The notes beneath the pieces are model-generated. The model was not told where the DNA came from and searched no databases. It saw nothing but the letters and a program-made list of their open reading frames with translations. From Saprospiraceae bacterium (GTDB lineage Bacteria > Bacteroidota > Bacteroidia > Chitinophagales > Saprospiraceae): a stretch of 5,130 nt of DNA. Shown here piece after piece: positions 1 through 5,130 of this stretch. The stretch's first letter is position 1. Every line of letters starts with the position of its first letter. The position numbers and the translations under genes were made by a program. The stretch is taken from the NCBI GenBank assembly GCA_014379065.1, contig JACMMM010000617.1, positions 1 to 5,130 on the forward strand. Direction: 5' to 3'.

Positions 1-1366
1 AGGGGTTGGGGGTGGGGCCTACCCGCCCGATGAAATTTTTCCCTTCCGCCCCGACACGATTTAGCAGCCCCAATACCCGCGTACACTCGCTTTCGGAGCC
101 GACCACCAGCAGGTTTTTTACTTTGGAGCGCCCCAGACGGAAATTGCCAAATTCCCAAAAATGCGCCGCCAAGCGAATGCCTATTGTGGCAAAAACCGCC
201 CACGCCGCACCCATCAAGACCAGTGCCCGCGATGGCCGATAATCCAGATCGAGAAAGCCGTACACCGCAGAAAGGACCAGTGTTCCAAGCCCAAGTCCAC
301 GCAGCAACCGGCTCAAATTGTACCGCGTGTCATAGCCTCCGCTGATCCATACCGTGCCCAACCAGATGAGAATGTAGAGCGGAAAATTGAACCACAACAC
401 GTTGGTTTTGAACCAGGTAGGGTCGTGGTAATAGTAATTGGCCCAAAAATCTTTGAGCAGCACAAGCCCGAAGTAAATGGCCAAAGCATCCAGCGCGGGC
501 AGCCAGGTTTTTCCTAAAAAATTGCGGAACAAGGTCAAACCTGCCCTAAACCAAATAGCCCCTTGCAACATCAGCACGAATAATCCCGCGCCAGGCCCGC
601 TGAAATGTTTTCGGGCAAAAATGATCATCGCCTGGTAGAAGGTGCGCACATAGTTGAGCGTACCTTTTTTGGTGCTTTCTCCTTTGTAATGAATGATTTT
701 GGTTTCCGGGAAATAATAGTTTTTGAACCCAGCCTGCTGGATGCGGTACGAGAGGTCAATGTCTTCGCCATACATGAAAAATGCCTCGTCGAGCAGGCCC
801 GATTTATCCAACGCGGCTTTGCGCAGGAACATAAAACAGCCCGCCAGCACATCCACTTCATTGGTCTCGTTTTCGGGCAAGTGGCCCAGATGGTAACGAT
901 TGAAAATGGGGCTGCGCGGAAAGAGCGTAGAAAGCCCAAAAGTCTTGCAAAACGCCACCCAAGGCGTGGGGAAACCGCGCTTGCTCTCGGGCAGGAATTT
1001 GCCGCTGCCGTCCAATAATTTGCAGCCGAGTGCGCCCGCGTCGGGGTGCGCGTCCATGAAAGTCAAGCATTTGAGAAAAGTATCCTCCTCTACCAAGGTG
1101 TCGGGGTTGAGCAGCAACACGTACTCGCCCGTGCTTTGCCGGATGGCTTGATTGTTTGCCACAGCAAAGCCCGGGTTGTCGGTATTGCCGATCAGTTTGA
1201 CTTCCGGGAAGCGTTCACGCACCATACGCACAGAGTCATCGGCGGAGTTGTTGTCCACCACCCATACCTCGCCTTCGATGCCTTGCAGGGCGCGGCGCAC
1301 AGAGCCGAGGGCCTGTTCGAGGAAGTGGCGGACGTTGTAATTTACAATGACGACGGAAAGGCGCAT
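1..1366 (-). CDS. GT2-family membrane glycosyltransferase with C-terminal Rossmann-like domain (partial, 3' end beyond left edge)
   Basis: Reading leftward from ATG at 1366 the frame stays open for 455 codons to the window edge, so the C-terminus is missing. The N-terminus (MRLSVVIVNYNV) is the classic first strand of a GT2 (GT-A fold) glycosyltransferase, which supports this start; no strong Shine-Dalgarno sequence precedes it. Visible motifs: VVDNNSADDS (36-45) for nucleotide-sugar binding, LLLNPDT (84-90) at the position of the metal-binding DXD, and the acceptor-side FMYGEDIDLSYR (197-208) followed by IIHYKGEST (224-231). Residues 1 to about 235 form the catalytic domain. About five hydrophobic segments follow (roughly 259-279, 289-305, 322-342, 354-372, 379-399), then KVKNLLVVGSESE (415-427), which looks like the first strand and glycine turn of a Rossmann fold. 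By family it should transfer a sugar from a nucleotide donor to a lipid-linked or surface glycan on the cytoplasmic face of the inner membrane; donor and acceptor cannot be read from the sequence. The GT2 call is firm; the Rossmann call rests on about 40 residues. Confidence 0.92.
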   Translation of the reverse strand, partial: MRLSVVIVNYNVRHFLEQALGSVRRALQGIEGEVWVVDNNSADDSVRMVRERFPEVKLIGNTDNPGFAVANNQAIRQSTGEYVLLLNPDTLVEEDTFLKCLTFMDAHPDAGALGCKLLDGSGKFLPESKRGFPTPWVAFCKTFGLSTLFPRSPIFNRYHLGHLPENETNEVDVLAGCFMFLRKAALDKSGLLDEAFFMYGEDIDLSYRIQQAGFKNYYFPETKIIHYKGESTKKGTLNYVRTFYQAMIIFARKHFSGPGAGLFVLMLQGAIWFRAGLTLFRNFLGKTWLPALDALAIYFGLVLLKDFWANYYYHDPTWFKTNVLWFNFPLYILIWLGTVWISGGYDTRYNLSRLLRGLGLGTLVLSAVYGFLDLDYRPSRALVLMGAAWAVFATIGIRLAAHFWEFGNFRLGRSKVKNLLVVGSESECTRVLGLLNRVGAEGKNFIGRVGPTPNP

Positions 1367-1412
1367 GAGGCGCAAAGTTGGTGTTTCTGCGCCAATTGAT
1401 TTGATGGACAGA

Positions 1413-1425
1413 AGCGAAATTCGCT
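1413..1425. promoter_or_regulatory. 13-bp palindrome in the divergent promoter region
   Basis: AGCGAA-A-TTCGCT is a perfect 6-bp inverted repeat around one central base. It lies between the two divergent starts and about 20 bp upstream of the candidate -7 element, a position where an operator could act on the rightward gene. There is no second copy in the window, and a palindrome of this size can occur by chance. Confidence 0.2.
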
Positions 1426-1444
1426 GGGTGAAGAGATGGGTACT

Positions 1445-1452
1445 TATCTTTG
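1445..1452 (+). promoter_or_regulatory. Candidate -7 promoter element (TAnnTTTG type)
   Basis: TATCTTTG matches the Bacteroidota sigma-ABfr -7 consensus TAnnTTTG and lies 22 bases before the ATG at 1475, which would give a very short leader. No good -33 TTG is seen at the usual distance: the nearest TTG triplets, at 1396 and 1401, are too far upstream. The match is to a short motif, so chance is a real alternative. Confidence 0.35.
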
Positions 1453-1474
1453 GACACTGATTAAACGCTCCCAT

Positions 1475-3901
1475 ATGAAAAGACTAGTGCTACTTCTGCC
1501 CCTAACTTTTATGATTTTCATAAATGGAAACGCTCAAACCGGCCCGTTTTTATGCCCTGCCGATACCTTACAAAATATCCAATGGGAAAATTTACAAGGG
1601 CCTCCGGCCAAGGCTACCGCTTTTGTCCAAAGTCGTGAAAGGGTTTTTGCCGCCACTGACAATGGCCTGTTTTTTTCTGACAATGCGGGCGGAACTTGGG
1701 TGCTACACCCACAGACTAAAGGGAAAAAGATTGAAAACCTGTTCGCCAACGATTCGGTGGTGCTTTTTCAATATGTCAGAACCTTGTCCATTGGCCCTCA
1801 CACAGTCCCAGCGGTAAAGCAATTTGAAGTTTATCGCTATTTGAATGGCGGGGTTGATTTCGATTTGATTTTCAGCCTTGATGGCGACATGGAGTATTTC
1901 GGTACCGTCCTGCATCCCTATCTCTGGACAAAATTTATAGATTTGGGCGAAGGGTTTATGTATTTCGAGCATGGAGTACCTTATTTGGGCTATGGCTCTT
2001 GGAATCCTGCTCAAAATACGCGCTATTTTACCCGGGACAATGGCAAGCATTGGCAGTTTGTTAGCCTTACATACACGGGGCTCATGCCTCCCGTTTCCAA
2101 AATTTTTCAAACCCTTTCTTTTTGTCACGATACGTTGTTGGGTGTTCAGTATGTATGGGATACTACCGGGAACGGGAATTCCGGTTACCAGATAAATCTG
2201 TATCCCAAGGGCGAATATGAAGGAAATGCCCTGACGGACACGCTGCTGCCCATGCCATCCGGCGCTCAATATTTTCTGCATTTCAATCAGGATTTGTATC
2301 ACATCTATTTGGGATTTGGGAGTTTCAAGCCTTATGTGAAGCAATTTCGAGACGTACTTTCTAGTAGTTTTCCATCCGATATTGTCACCGACACCTTGTT
2401 TTTTCCCAACGAGCCTATTCAAAACCCCGTGAAATTTTGGAATACTGATACGATTTTGTGGTTTGAATTTGCGAACGGGAATGTTTATCGCTCAACGATT
2501 CAAAATCCACAAGCTGTCATTTTTCAATATAAAAAACCAGCAAAACCTTCCTGGGCGACGATCTTCGCAGTACTTCCCGCAGGGCAATATGCAAACAACA
2601 AGCATTTTGAAACCCTGCATTCTGCCGACGACGGAAATACCTGGTCAAAGTCCTATGAAGGACTTTCGATTGGCGCATTCCTGCTCAATGACCAATGCGG
2701 CCAAGTACTTGCCAGCCCCAGGCTGGAGAGTTATCCGACCTCGCATATCTATTACAGGCTGAATGTTGACGGCTCTTGGGAATATTTGGACTCGACCCTG
2801 GAAAAAACCTTGCGATGGACGGTAGGCAAAGCATTTGGTGATTATTACATGAGCAGCGGTTTAAAAATCTACAAAACAGACGAATGTGCGACACCCCCAG
2901 AATGGAAAATTTCCGCCTTGAATGCTAATGACTGGGGCGACACGATTTTTCAATCGGGAAATCGGGCGTACGCTTATCGGAAGCATTGTTCGGGCTGCAA
3001 GGTGTATGTGTCTGATGATGGAGAGACTTGGTCACAATCAGGGCTCTACACGGATGGAACGATGTCAGTTTTTGGAGATACCATCATACAATTGCATAAC
3101 GATAAAGTGAGATTCTCCACGGACTTTGGCTTAAATTGGCTTCAACAGACTTTCCCGCAGGCTTTCGATTTTTCTTGGATAATATTTGAAAACCACAAAC
3201 TTATAGCCCTGAACGAACTCGATTCCAGCCTACAATGGTTGATTTGCAGCAATTTGCTTCAAGCCGATGACCCGAACAGTTGGCAGGGGCAATGCAGCCT
3301 TGCCAAACCATACCACGCCTATGCTGCCTTTGGCGATGTCATTATTCCGGCAAAAATGGTCGCGTATACCAACGGGCTAATTTTTCTCCACGCCCAAGAA
3401 GGTTTGTACATCAGCAACGATGCCTCAAAATCGTGGCATCGCCTGCCCGATTTGCCCTTTGAAAATGAATACGAACGCCCGCATTACAGCAACGGCCAAA
3501 TCCAATACGGCTCGGCGGAGGGTGGAAACGGATACAACATTCTGGATGGGTACCTTTATGCTTATACCAATACTACGGGGGTTTGGAGGACTGAATTGCA
3601 GCCCATTTTGGAACAATTGCCGGAAGTTGTTTTGAATGCTCAATCGGTACGGAGCAAGGCTAAGCCCTTACAGATTTATCCAAACCCTGCCACTGATCTT
3701 GCCAAAATCCAATTGCCAGAAGGTATTTCCGAAGGGATGTTGTTTGTCCTCGACCCTTTGATGCGGATCGTACATTCGCAAGGATTCGACAAAGATTTGA
3801 TAGAATTTAGCACGGGAAATATGAACCCCGGGGTTTACTTCCTCCAAGTACGATCTAAGGGCGGGGATACTTTTGTTGGCAAATTGGTAATCTCTTACTA
3901 G
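1475..3901 (+). CDS. Secreted Asp-box (BNR-like) beta-propeller protein with T9SS type A sorting domain
   Basis: This is a complete 808-residue protein ending in TAG. ATG 1475 is preferred over the in-frame ATG at 1436 because it starts a textbook signal peptide: MKR, a hydrophobic core, then GNA|QT with likely cleavage after Ala20. Six Asp-box motifs (S-x-D-x-G-x-T-W type) are visible: SDNAGGTW (68-75), TRDNGKHW (186-193), SADDGNTW (383-390), SDDGETW (513-519), STDFGLNW (548-555) and the degenerate SNDASKSW (647-654). Such motifs sit in the turns of beta-propeller blades in sialidases, Vps10/sortilin and Ycf48-like proteins. No sialidase Arg triad or FRIP motif is evident, so I do not call it an enzyme. 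A GVWR motif (702-705) closes the propeller region. Residues 732-808 (LQIYPNPATD ... GVYFLQV ... KLVISY) are a T9SS type A sorting domain, so the protein should cross the outer membrane by T9SS and be released or attached to the surface. The function of the propeller is unknown. It converges on the LTD gene at 4215. Confidence 0.93.
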   Translation: MKRLVLLLPLTFMIFINGNAQTGPFLCPADTLQNIQWENLQGPPAKATAFVQSRERVFAATDNGLFFSDNAGGTWVLHPQTKGKKIENLFANDSVVLFQYVRTLSIGPHTVPAVKQFEVYRYLNGGVDFDLIFSLDGDMEYFGTVLHPYLWTKFIDLGEGFMYFEHGVPYLGYGSWNPAQNTRYFTRDNGKHWQFVSLTYTGLMPPVSKIFQTLSFCHDTLLGVQYVWDTTGNGNSGYQINLYPKGEYEGNALTDTLLPMPSGAQYFLHFNQDLYHIYLGFGSFKPYVKQFRDVLSSSFPSDIVTDTLFFPNEPIQNPVKFWNTDTILWFEFANGNVYRSTIQNPQAVIFQYKKPAKPSWATIFAVLPAGQYANNKHFETLHSADDGNTWSKSYEGLSIGAFLLNDQCGQVLASPRLESYPTSHIYYRLNVDGSWEYLDSTLEKTLRWTVGKAFGDYYMSSGLKIYKTDECATPPEWKISALNANDWGDTIFQSGNRAYAYRKHCSGCKVYVSDDGETWSQSGLYTDGTMSVFGDTIIQLHNDKVRFSTDFGLNWLQQTFPQAFDFSWIIFENHKLIALNELDSSLQWLICSNLLQADDPNSWQGQCSLAKPYHAYAAFGDVIIPAKMVAYTNGLIFLHAQEGLYISNDASKSWHRLPDLPFENEYERPHYSNGQIQYGSAEGGNGYNILDGYLYAYTNTTGVWRTELQPILEQLPEVVLNAQSVRSKAKPLQIYPNPATDLAKIQLPEGISEGMLFVLDPLMRIVHSQGFDKDLIEFSTGNMNPGVYFLQVRSKGGDTFVGKLVISY

Positions 3902-3961
3902 GGCAAGGTCGTTGACTTTAAGCATTTTGTTATCTTAGCGGTCAGACGATTTATACCGCCG

Positions 3962-4008
3962 AGCCTCTACTGTGCATATAGTTTCCCGTAGGGAATTCCT
4001 GTTTATAG
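3962..4008 (+). repeat. Left inner arm of the palindrome (47 bp)
   Basis: This arm is the reverse complement of 4103-4149 except at one base (T3989 against C4122). It holds its own mini-hairpin, TTCCC-GTA-GGGAA (3983-3995), overlapping a GGAATTCC palindrome, and it ends in TGTTTATAG. From memory, hairpins with a GTA loop followed by GTTTATAG recur as dispersed repeats in several Bacteroidota genomes; this was not checked. Confidence 0.9.
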
Positions 4009-4021
4009 TAATGAGAACCAA

Positions 4022-4045
4022 TTATTAAAAACCCCGTATGGGGTT
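4022..4045 (-). terminator. Candidate intrinsic terminator for the leftward LTD gene
   Basis: Read on the minus strand, this is AACCCC-ATAC-GGGGTT, a 6-bp GC-rich stem with a 4-nt loop, followed by TTTAATAA, a T-rich run that fits an intrinsic terminator. It lies about 170 bp beyond the TGA at 4215-4217. It is also the left half of the palindrome core, so termination may be a side effect of that element rather than its purpose. Confidence 0.5.
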
Positions 4046-4064
4046 GCCTGACACTGCGAATGGA

Positions 4065-4082
4065 AACCCCATACGGGGTTTT
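4065..4082 (+). terminator. Candidate intrinsic terminator for the rightward Asp-box gene
   Basis: On the plus strand, AACCCC-ATAC-GGGGTT followed by two more T bases forms a stem-loop with a short T run. It lies about 160 bp after the TAG at 3901. The T tract is weaker than on the other strand. In a full transcript this stem would compete with the longer pairing to 4028-4045. Confidence 0.4.
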
Positions 4083-4102
4083 GGAAAATGGTGCTGAAAA
4101 AA

Positions 4103-4149
4103 CTATAAACAGGAATTCCCTCCGGGAAACTATATGCACAGTAGAGGCT
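4103..4149 (-). repeat. Right inner arm of the palindrome (47 bp)
   Basis: This arm is the inverted partner of 3962-4008. It starts with CTATAAACA and holds the mini-hairpin TTCCC-TCC-GGGAA (4116-4128). The single difference from the left arm lies in the 3-nt loop of this mini-hairpin, so its stem is fully conserved in both arms. Confidence 0.9.
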
Positions 4150-4165
4150 TGGTAGTATGAGTCGT

Positions 4166-4177
4166 CTTACGAGTAAG
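4166..4177. repeat. Small hairpin in the right outer flank of the palindrome
   Basis: CTTAC-GA-GTAAG is a perfect 5-bp stem with a 2-base centre. The corresponding place in the left flank (3934-3945) does not preserve it, so it is a local feature of the right side. It is short and may be chance. Confidence 0.3.
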
Positions 4178-4214
4178 GTTATAGGGGCAAGCAGATGATC
4201 GCTCGTTGATTTCT

Positions 4215-5130
4215 TCACATTTTCCCCACCCTCCGCAGCACAAACCTCCCATCCCGGAAAACTACTTTTAGCCAATAAACACCAGCTTTCAGCGCAGAAA
4301 CATCTATCTGGTTTTGGTTTGTAATCAAACAAAGCCGCCCATCTGTTGCGTAAAAACACGCCTGCGAAAAAGGCTCAGAAGCCTCTATTTCAAGGAATTG
4401 GCTCGTTGGATTGGGCAAAACCCGAACCTCGAGAATTGCCTCCGGGCTGTGCGATGCACTCACGCAAAGGTTTGTGGCGCGGGGCGTGCGGGTACTCGTT
4501 TCTGCAAAAAGACCCGAACCATCCGGACACCGGCTCATCGAATGGTTGGCGGCCTGTATGCCAAAAGTGATTTCATCATAAATATTCGTCCCATCGCTGA
4601 GAAAAAGCGATTCGCCAGACTTGCTCAACTCAAAATCGGTATGCTGCTCTACCAAATTCAGGTTAAGGTTGTCCGCCCAGACCAGCAAATGTTCATGCGG
4701 GGCAATTATGGCGTCTAAAGGGAATTGCCGTTTGACCAAATTGGTGTCCGTGGGAGAAAGATAGAGATGCGAAAGGCCCAAGGTCTGTCCGGTAGGGTTG
4801 TAGAGCTCGATCCAGTCCCGAATTTTCCCCTGTTCGTTTTGGAGGCCATTCGAGTTGTTGGCAGTCAGTTCATTTAGAAATACATCACCAGGTGTAGCGG
4901 CTGCAATTTCCGGCTCGATGGTATAAAATTCATGCTCGGCTCGTTCTGGGGAAAAAGCCCCTGTTTGAGCGTTTTCCGCATAAATATAATACTGAACGTT
5001 TAGTGAGAGCAAGGGACATTCCGCGCCAAAAACCCCGTCGCTCGCCGCGCCGTCGCCGTGCGCTCCATCGTCGTACATGGATACCCGCACAAAACGATCG
5101 GACTTTTTGTAGCGGAAACCAAAATAGACG
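4215..5130 (-). CDS. C-terminal part of an LTD (lamin tail domain) T9SS surface protein (5' end beyond right edge)
   Basis: The frame is open from the right edge to TGA at 4215-4217, giving 304 visible residues. A GTG at 5090 is in frame, but it lies inside a conserved domain (VYFGFRYKKSDRFVRVSMYD), so it is not the start. Visible residues 20-35 (DDGAHGDGAASDGVFG) are an Asp/Gly-rich loop seen in domains that precede LTDs in Bacteroidota CotH-type or LTD surface proteins. The LTD (PF00932 type) spans about residues 82-216: FLNELTANN (84-92), DWIELYNP (105-112), LVWAD (149-153), FELSKSGESLFLSDG (166-180) and SMSRCPDGSG (197-206). Residues 235-304 (VLPNPTSQFLEIE ... GVYWLKV ... RFVLRRVGKM) are a T9SS type A sorting domain. 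The protein should be exported through T9SS to the cell surface. A CotH-kinase-like N-terminus is a common partner of this arrangement but is not in view, so the overall function is unknown. Confidence 0.9.
   Translation of the reverse strand, partial: VYFGFRYKKSDRFVRVSMYDDGAHGDGAASDGVFGAECPLLSLNVQYYIYAENAQTGAFSPERAEHEFYTIEPEIAAATPGDVFLNELTANNSNGLQNEQGKIRDWIELYNPTGQTLGLSHLYLSPTDTNLVKRQFPLDAIIAPHEHLLVWADNLNLNLVEQHTDFELSKSGESLFLSDGTNIYDEITFGIQAANHSMSRCPDGSGLFAETSTRTPRATNLCVSASHSPEAILEVRVLPNPTSQFLEIEASEPFSQACFYATDGRLCLITNQNQIDVSALKAGVYWLKVVFRDGRFVLRRVGKM

Larger units (their letters stand above)
1367..1474. other. Divergent intergenic region between the glycosyltransferase and the secreted Asp-box protein
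   Basis: This 108-bp stretch separates two divergent start codons and must hold the 5' ends of both transcripts unless the left gene is served from elsewhere. A -7-like element is visible for the rightward gene (1445-1452) and a small palindrome lies at 1413-1425. I see no convincing Bacteroidota-type promoter for the leftward gene and no clear ribosome binding site for either start. The rightward frame has an in-frame ATG at 1436 that would use the last 39 bp of this region, but the signal peptide begins at 1475. Confidence 0.7.
3932..4179. repeat. Long imperfect nested palindrome (MITE-like or interspersed hairpin element)
   Basis: The two halves are reverse complements from the outside almost to the centre. 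The outer flanks (3932-3961 against 4150-4179) match at 20 of 30 positions, and 7 of the 10 differences are transitions. The inner arms (3962-4008 against 4103-4149) match at 46 of 47. A poorly matched stretch follows (4009-4027 against 4083-4102). The core (4028-4045 against 4065-4082) matches perfectly over 18 bp, leaving a 19-nt loop (4046-4064). There is no coding frame of its own. A 5-bp direct repeat AAGCA occurs at 3920-3924 and 4189-4193, which could be a target duplication but is short enough to be chance. Alternatives are two copies of an interspersed repeat in opposite orientation, or an elaborate terminator. The palindrome is read directly; its nature is inferred. Confidence 0.85.
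3902..4214. other. Convergent intergenic region filled by a long palindrome
   Basis: This 313-bp gap lies between the stop codons of two convergent genes (TAG at 3901 and TGA at 4215 on the minus strand). Most of it is taken up by the imperfect palindrome at 3932-4179. The short open frames that cross it have no recognisable protein features and run through the palindrome arms, so I do not call a gene here. I see no tRNA or other known RNA gene. Confidence 0.85.

Noticed and set aside
161..517. 118-codon open frame on the plus strand
   Set aside because: It is antisense to the membrane region of the glycosyltransferase. It is polar, low in recognisable motifs, and has no support.
605..1018. 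137-codon open frame on the plus strand
   Set aside because: It lies opposite the GT2 catalytic domain, whose minus-strand frame carries all the expected motifs, so it is a shadow frame.
1436..1474. Upstream in-frame ATG adding 13 residues to the Asp-box protein
   Set aside because: It would put MGTYLWTLIKRSH before a canonical signal peptide and would start upstream of the candidate -7 element. ATG 1475 fits better.
1703..2422. 239-codon open frame on the minus strand
   Set aside because: It is fully antisense to the Asp-box gene, has no recognisable domain, and the plus-strand frame has a signal peptide, Asp-boxes and a sorting domain.
3951..4139. 62-codon open frame on the minus strand inside the palindrome
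   Set aside because: It is made mostly of palindrome arms and core, has no protein family signature and no start context, and is best explained as chance within a structured repeat.
3962..4149. CRISPR array
   Set aside because: The repeats are a single inverted pair with nested hairpins, not several direct repeats with spacers, and no cas gene is present.
4314..4718. 134-codon open frame on the plus strand
   Set aside because: It is antisense to the LTD and sorting-domain coding region, which has clear domain motifs on the minus strand.
5088..5090. GTG at 5090 as start of the LTD protein
   Set aside because: The frame stays open to the window edge, and the residues before it (VYFGFRYKKSDRF) continue the same domain, so the gene begins beyond the window.

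Overview
The window looks like chromosomal DNA from a Bacteroidota bacterium, plausibly the Saprospiria/Lewinella-Haliscomenobacter side of the phylum. The phylum call rests on two separate proteins that end in a type IX secretion system (T9SS) type A sorting domain, on a signal peptide ending in the common '..NAQ' form, on a TAnnTTTG-like -7 promoter element, and on start codons without clear Shine-Dalgarno sequences. The placement below phylum level is only an impression from base composition and gene style.

Layout, left to right. (1) 1366 down to the left edge, minus strand: the first 455 codons of a large membrane glycosyltransferase. It has a GT2 catalytic domain, about five hydrophobic segments, then the start of a Rossmann-like nucleotide-binding domain that runs off the window. 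It covers almost all of the first 1.37 kb and is easy to miss because it has no stop codon inside the window. (2) 1367-1474: a 108-bp divergent intergenic region with a candidate promoter for the rightward gene and a short palindrome. (3) 1475-3901, plus strand: a complete 808-residue secreted protein with a signal peptide, six Asp-box (BNR-like) motifs suggesting a beta-propeller, and a C-terminal T9SS sorting domain. (4) 3902-4214: a convergent intergenic region occupied by a long imperfect palindrome of about 248 bp (3932-4179), with 47-bp inner arms that differ at one position and smaller hairpins nested inside. (5) 5130 down to 4215, minus strand: the C-terminal 304 residues of a second T9SS cargo protein, with a lamin-tail domain (LTD) and a sorting domain. 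Its N-terminus lies beyond the right edge.

How they relate: the two T9SS proteins are expected at the cell surface or outside the cell. T9SS type A cargo is often anchored to a surface glycolipid, so a membrane glycosyltransferase nearby is compatible with an envelope theme, but nothing here shows an operon or a functional link; the three genes are transcribed divergently or convergently. The most unusual object is the nested palindrome at 3932-4179, which looks like a MITE-like or interspersed hairpin element and may also end transcription from both sides.
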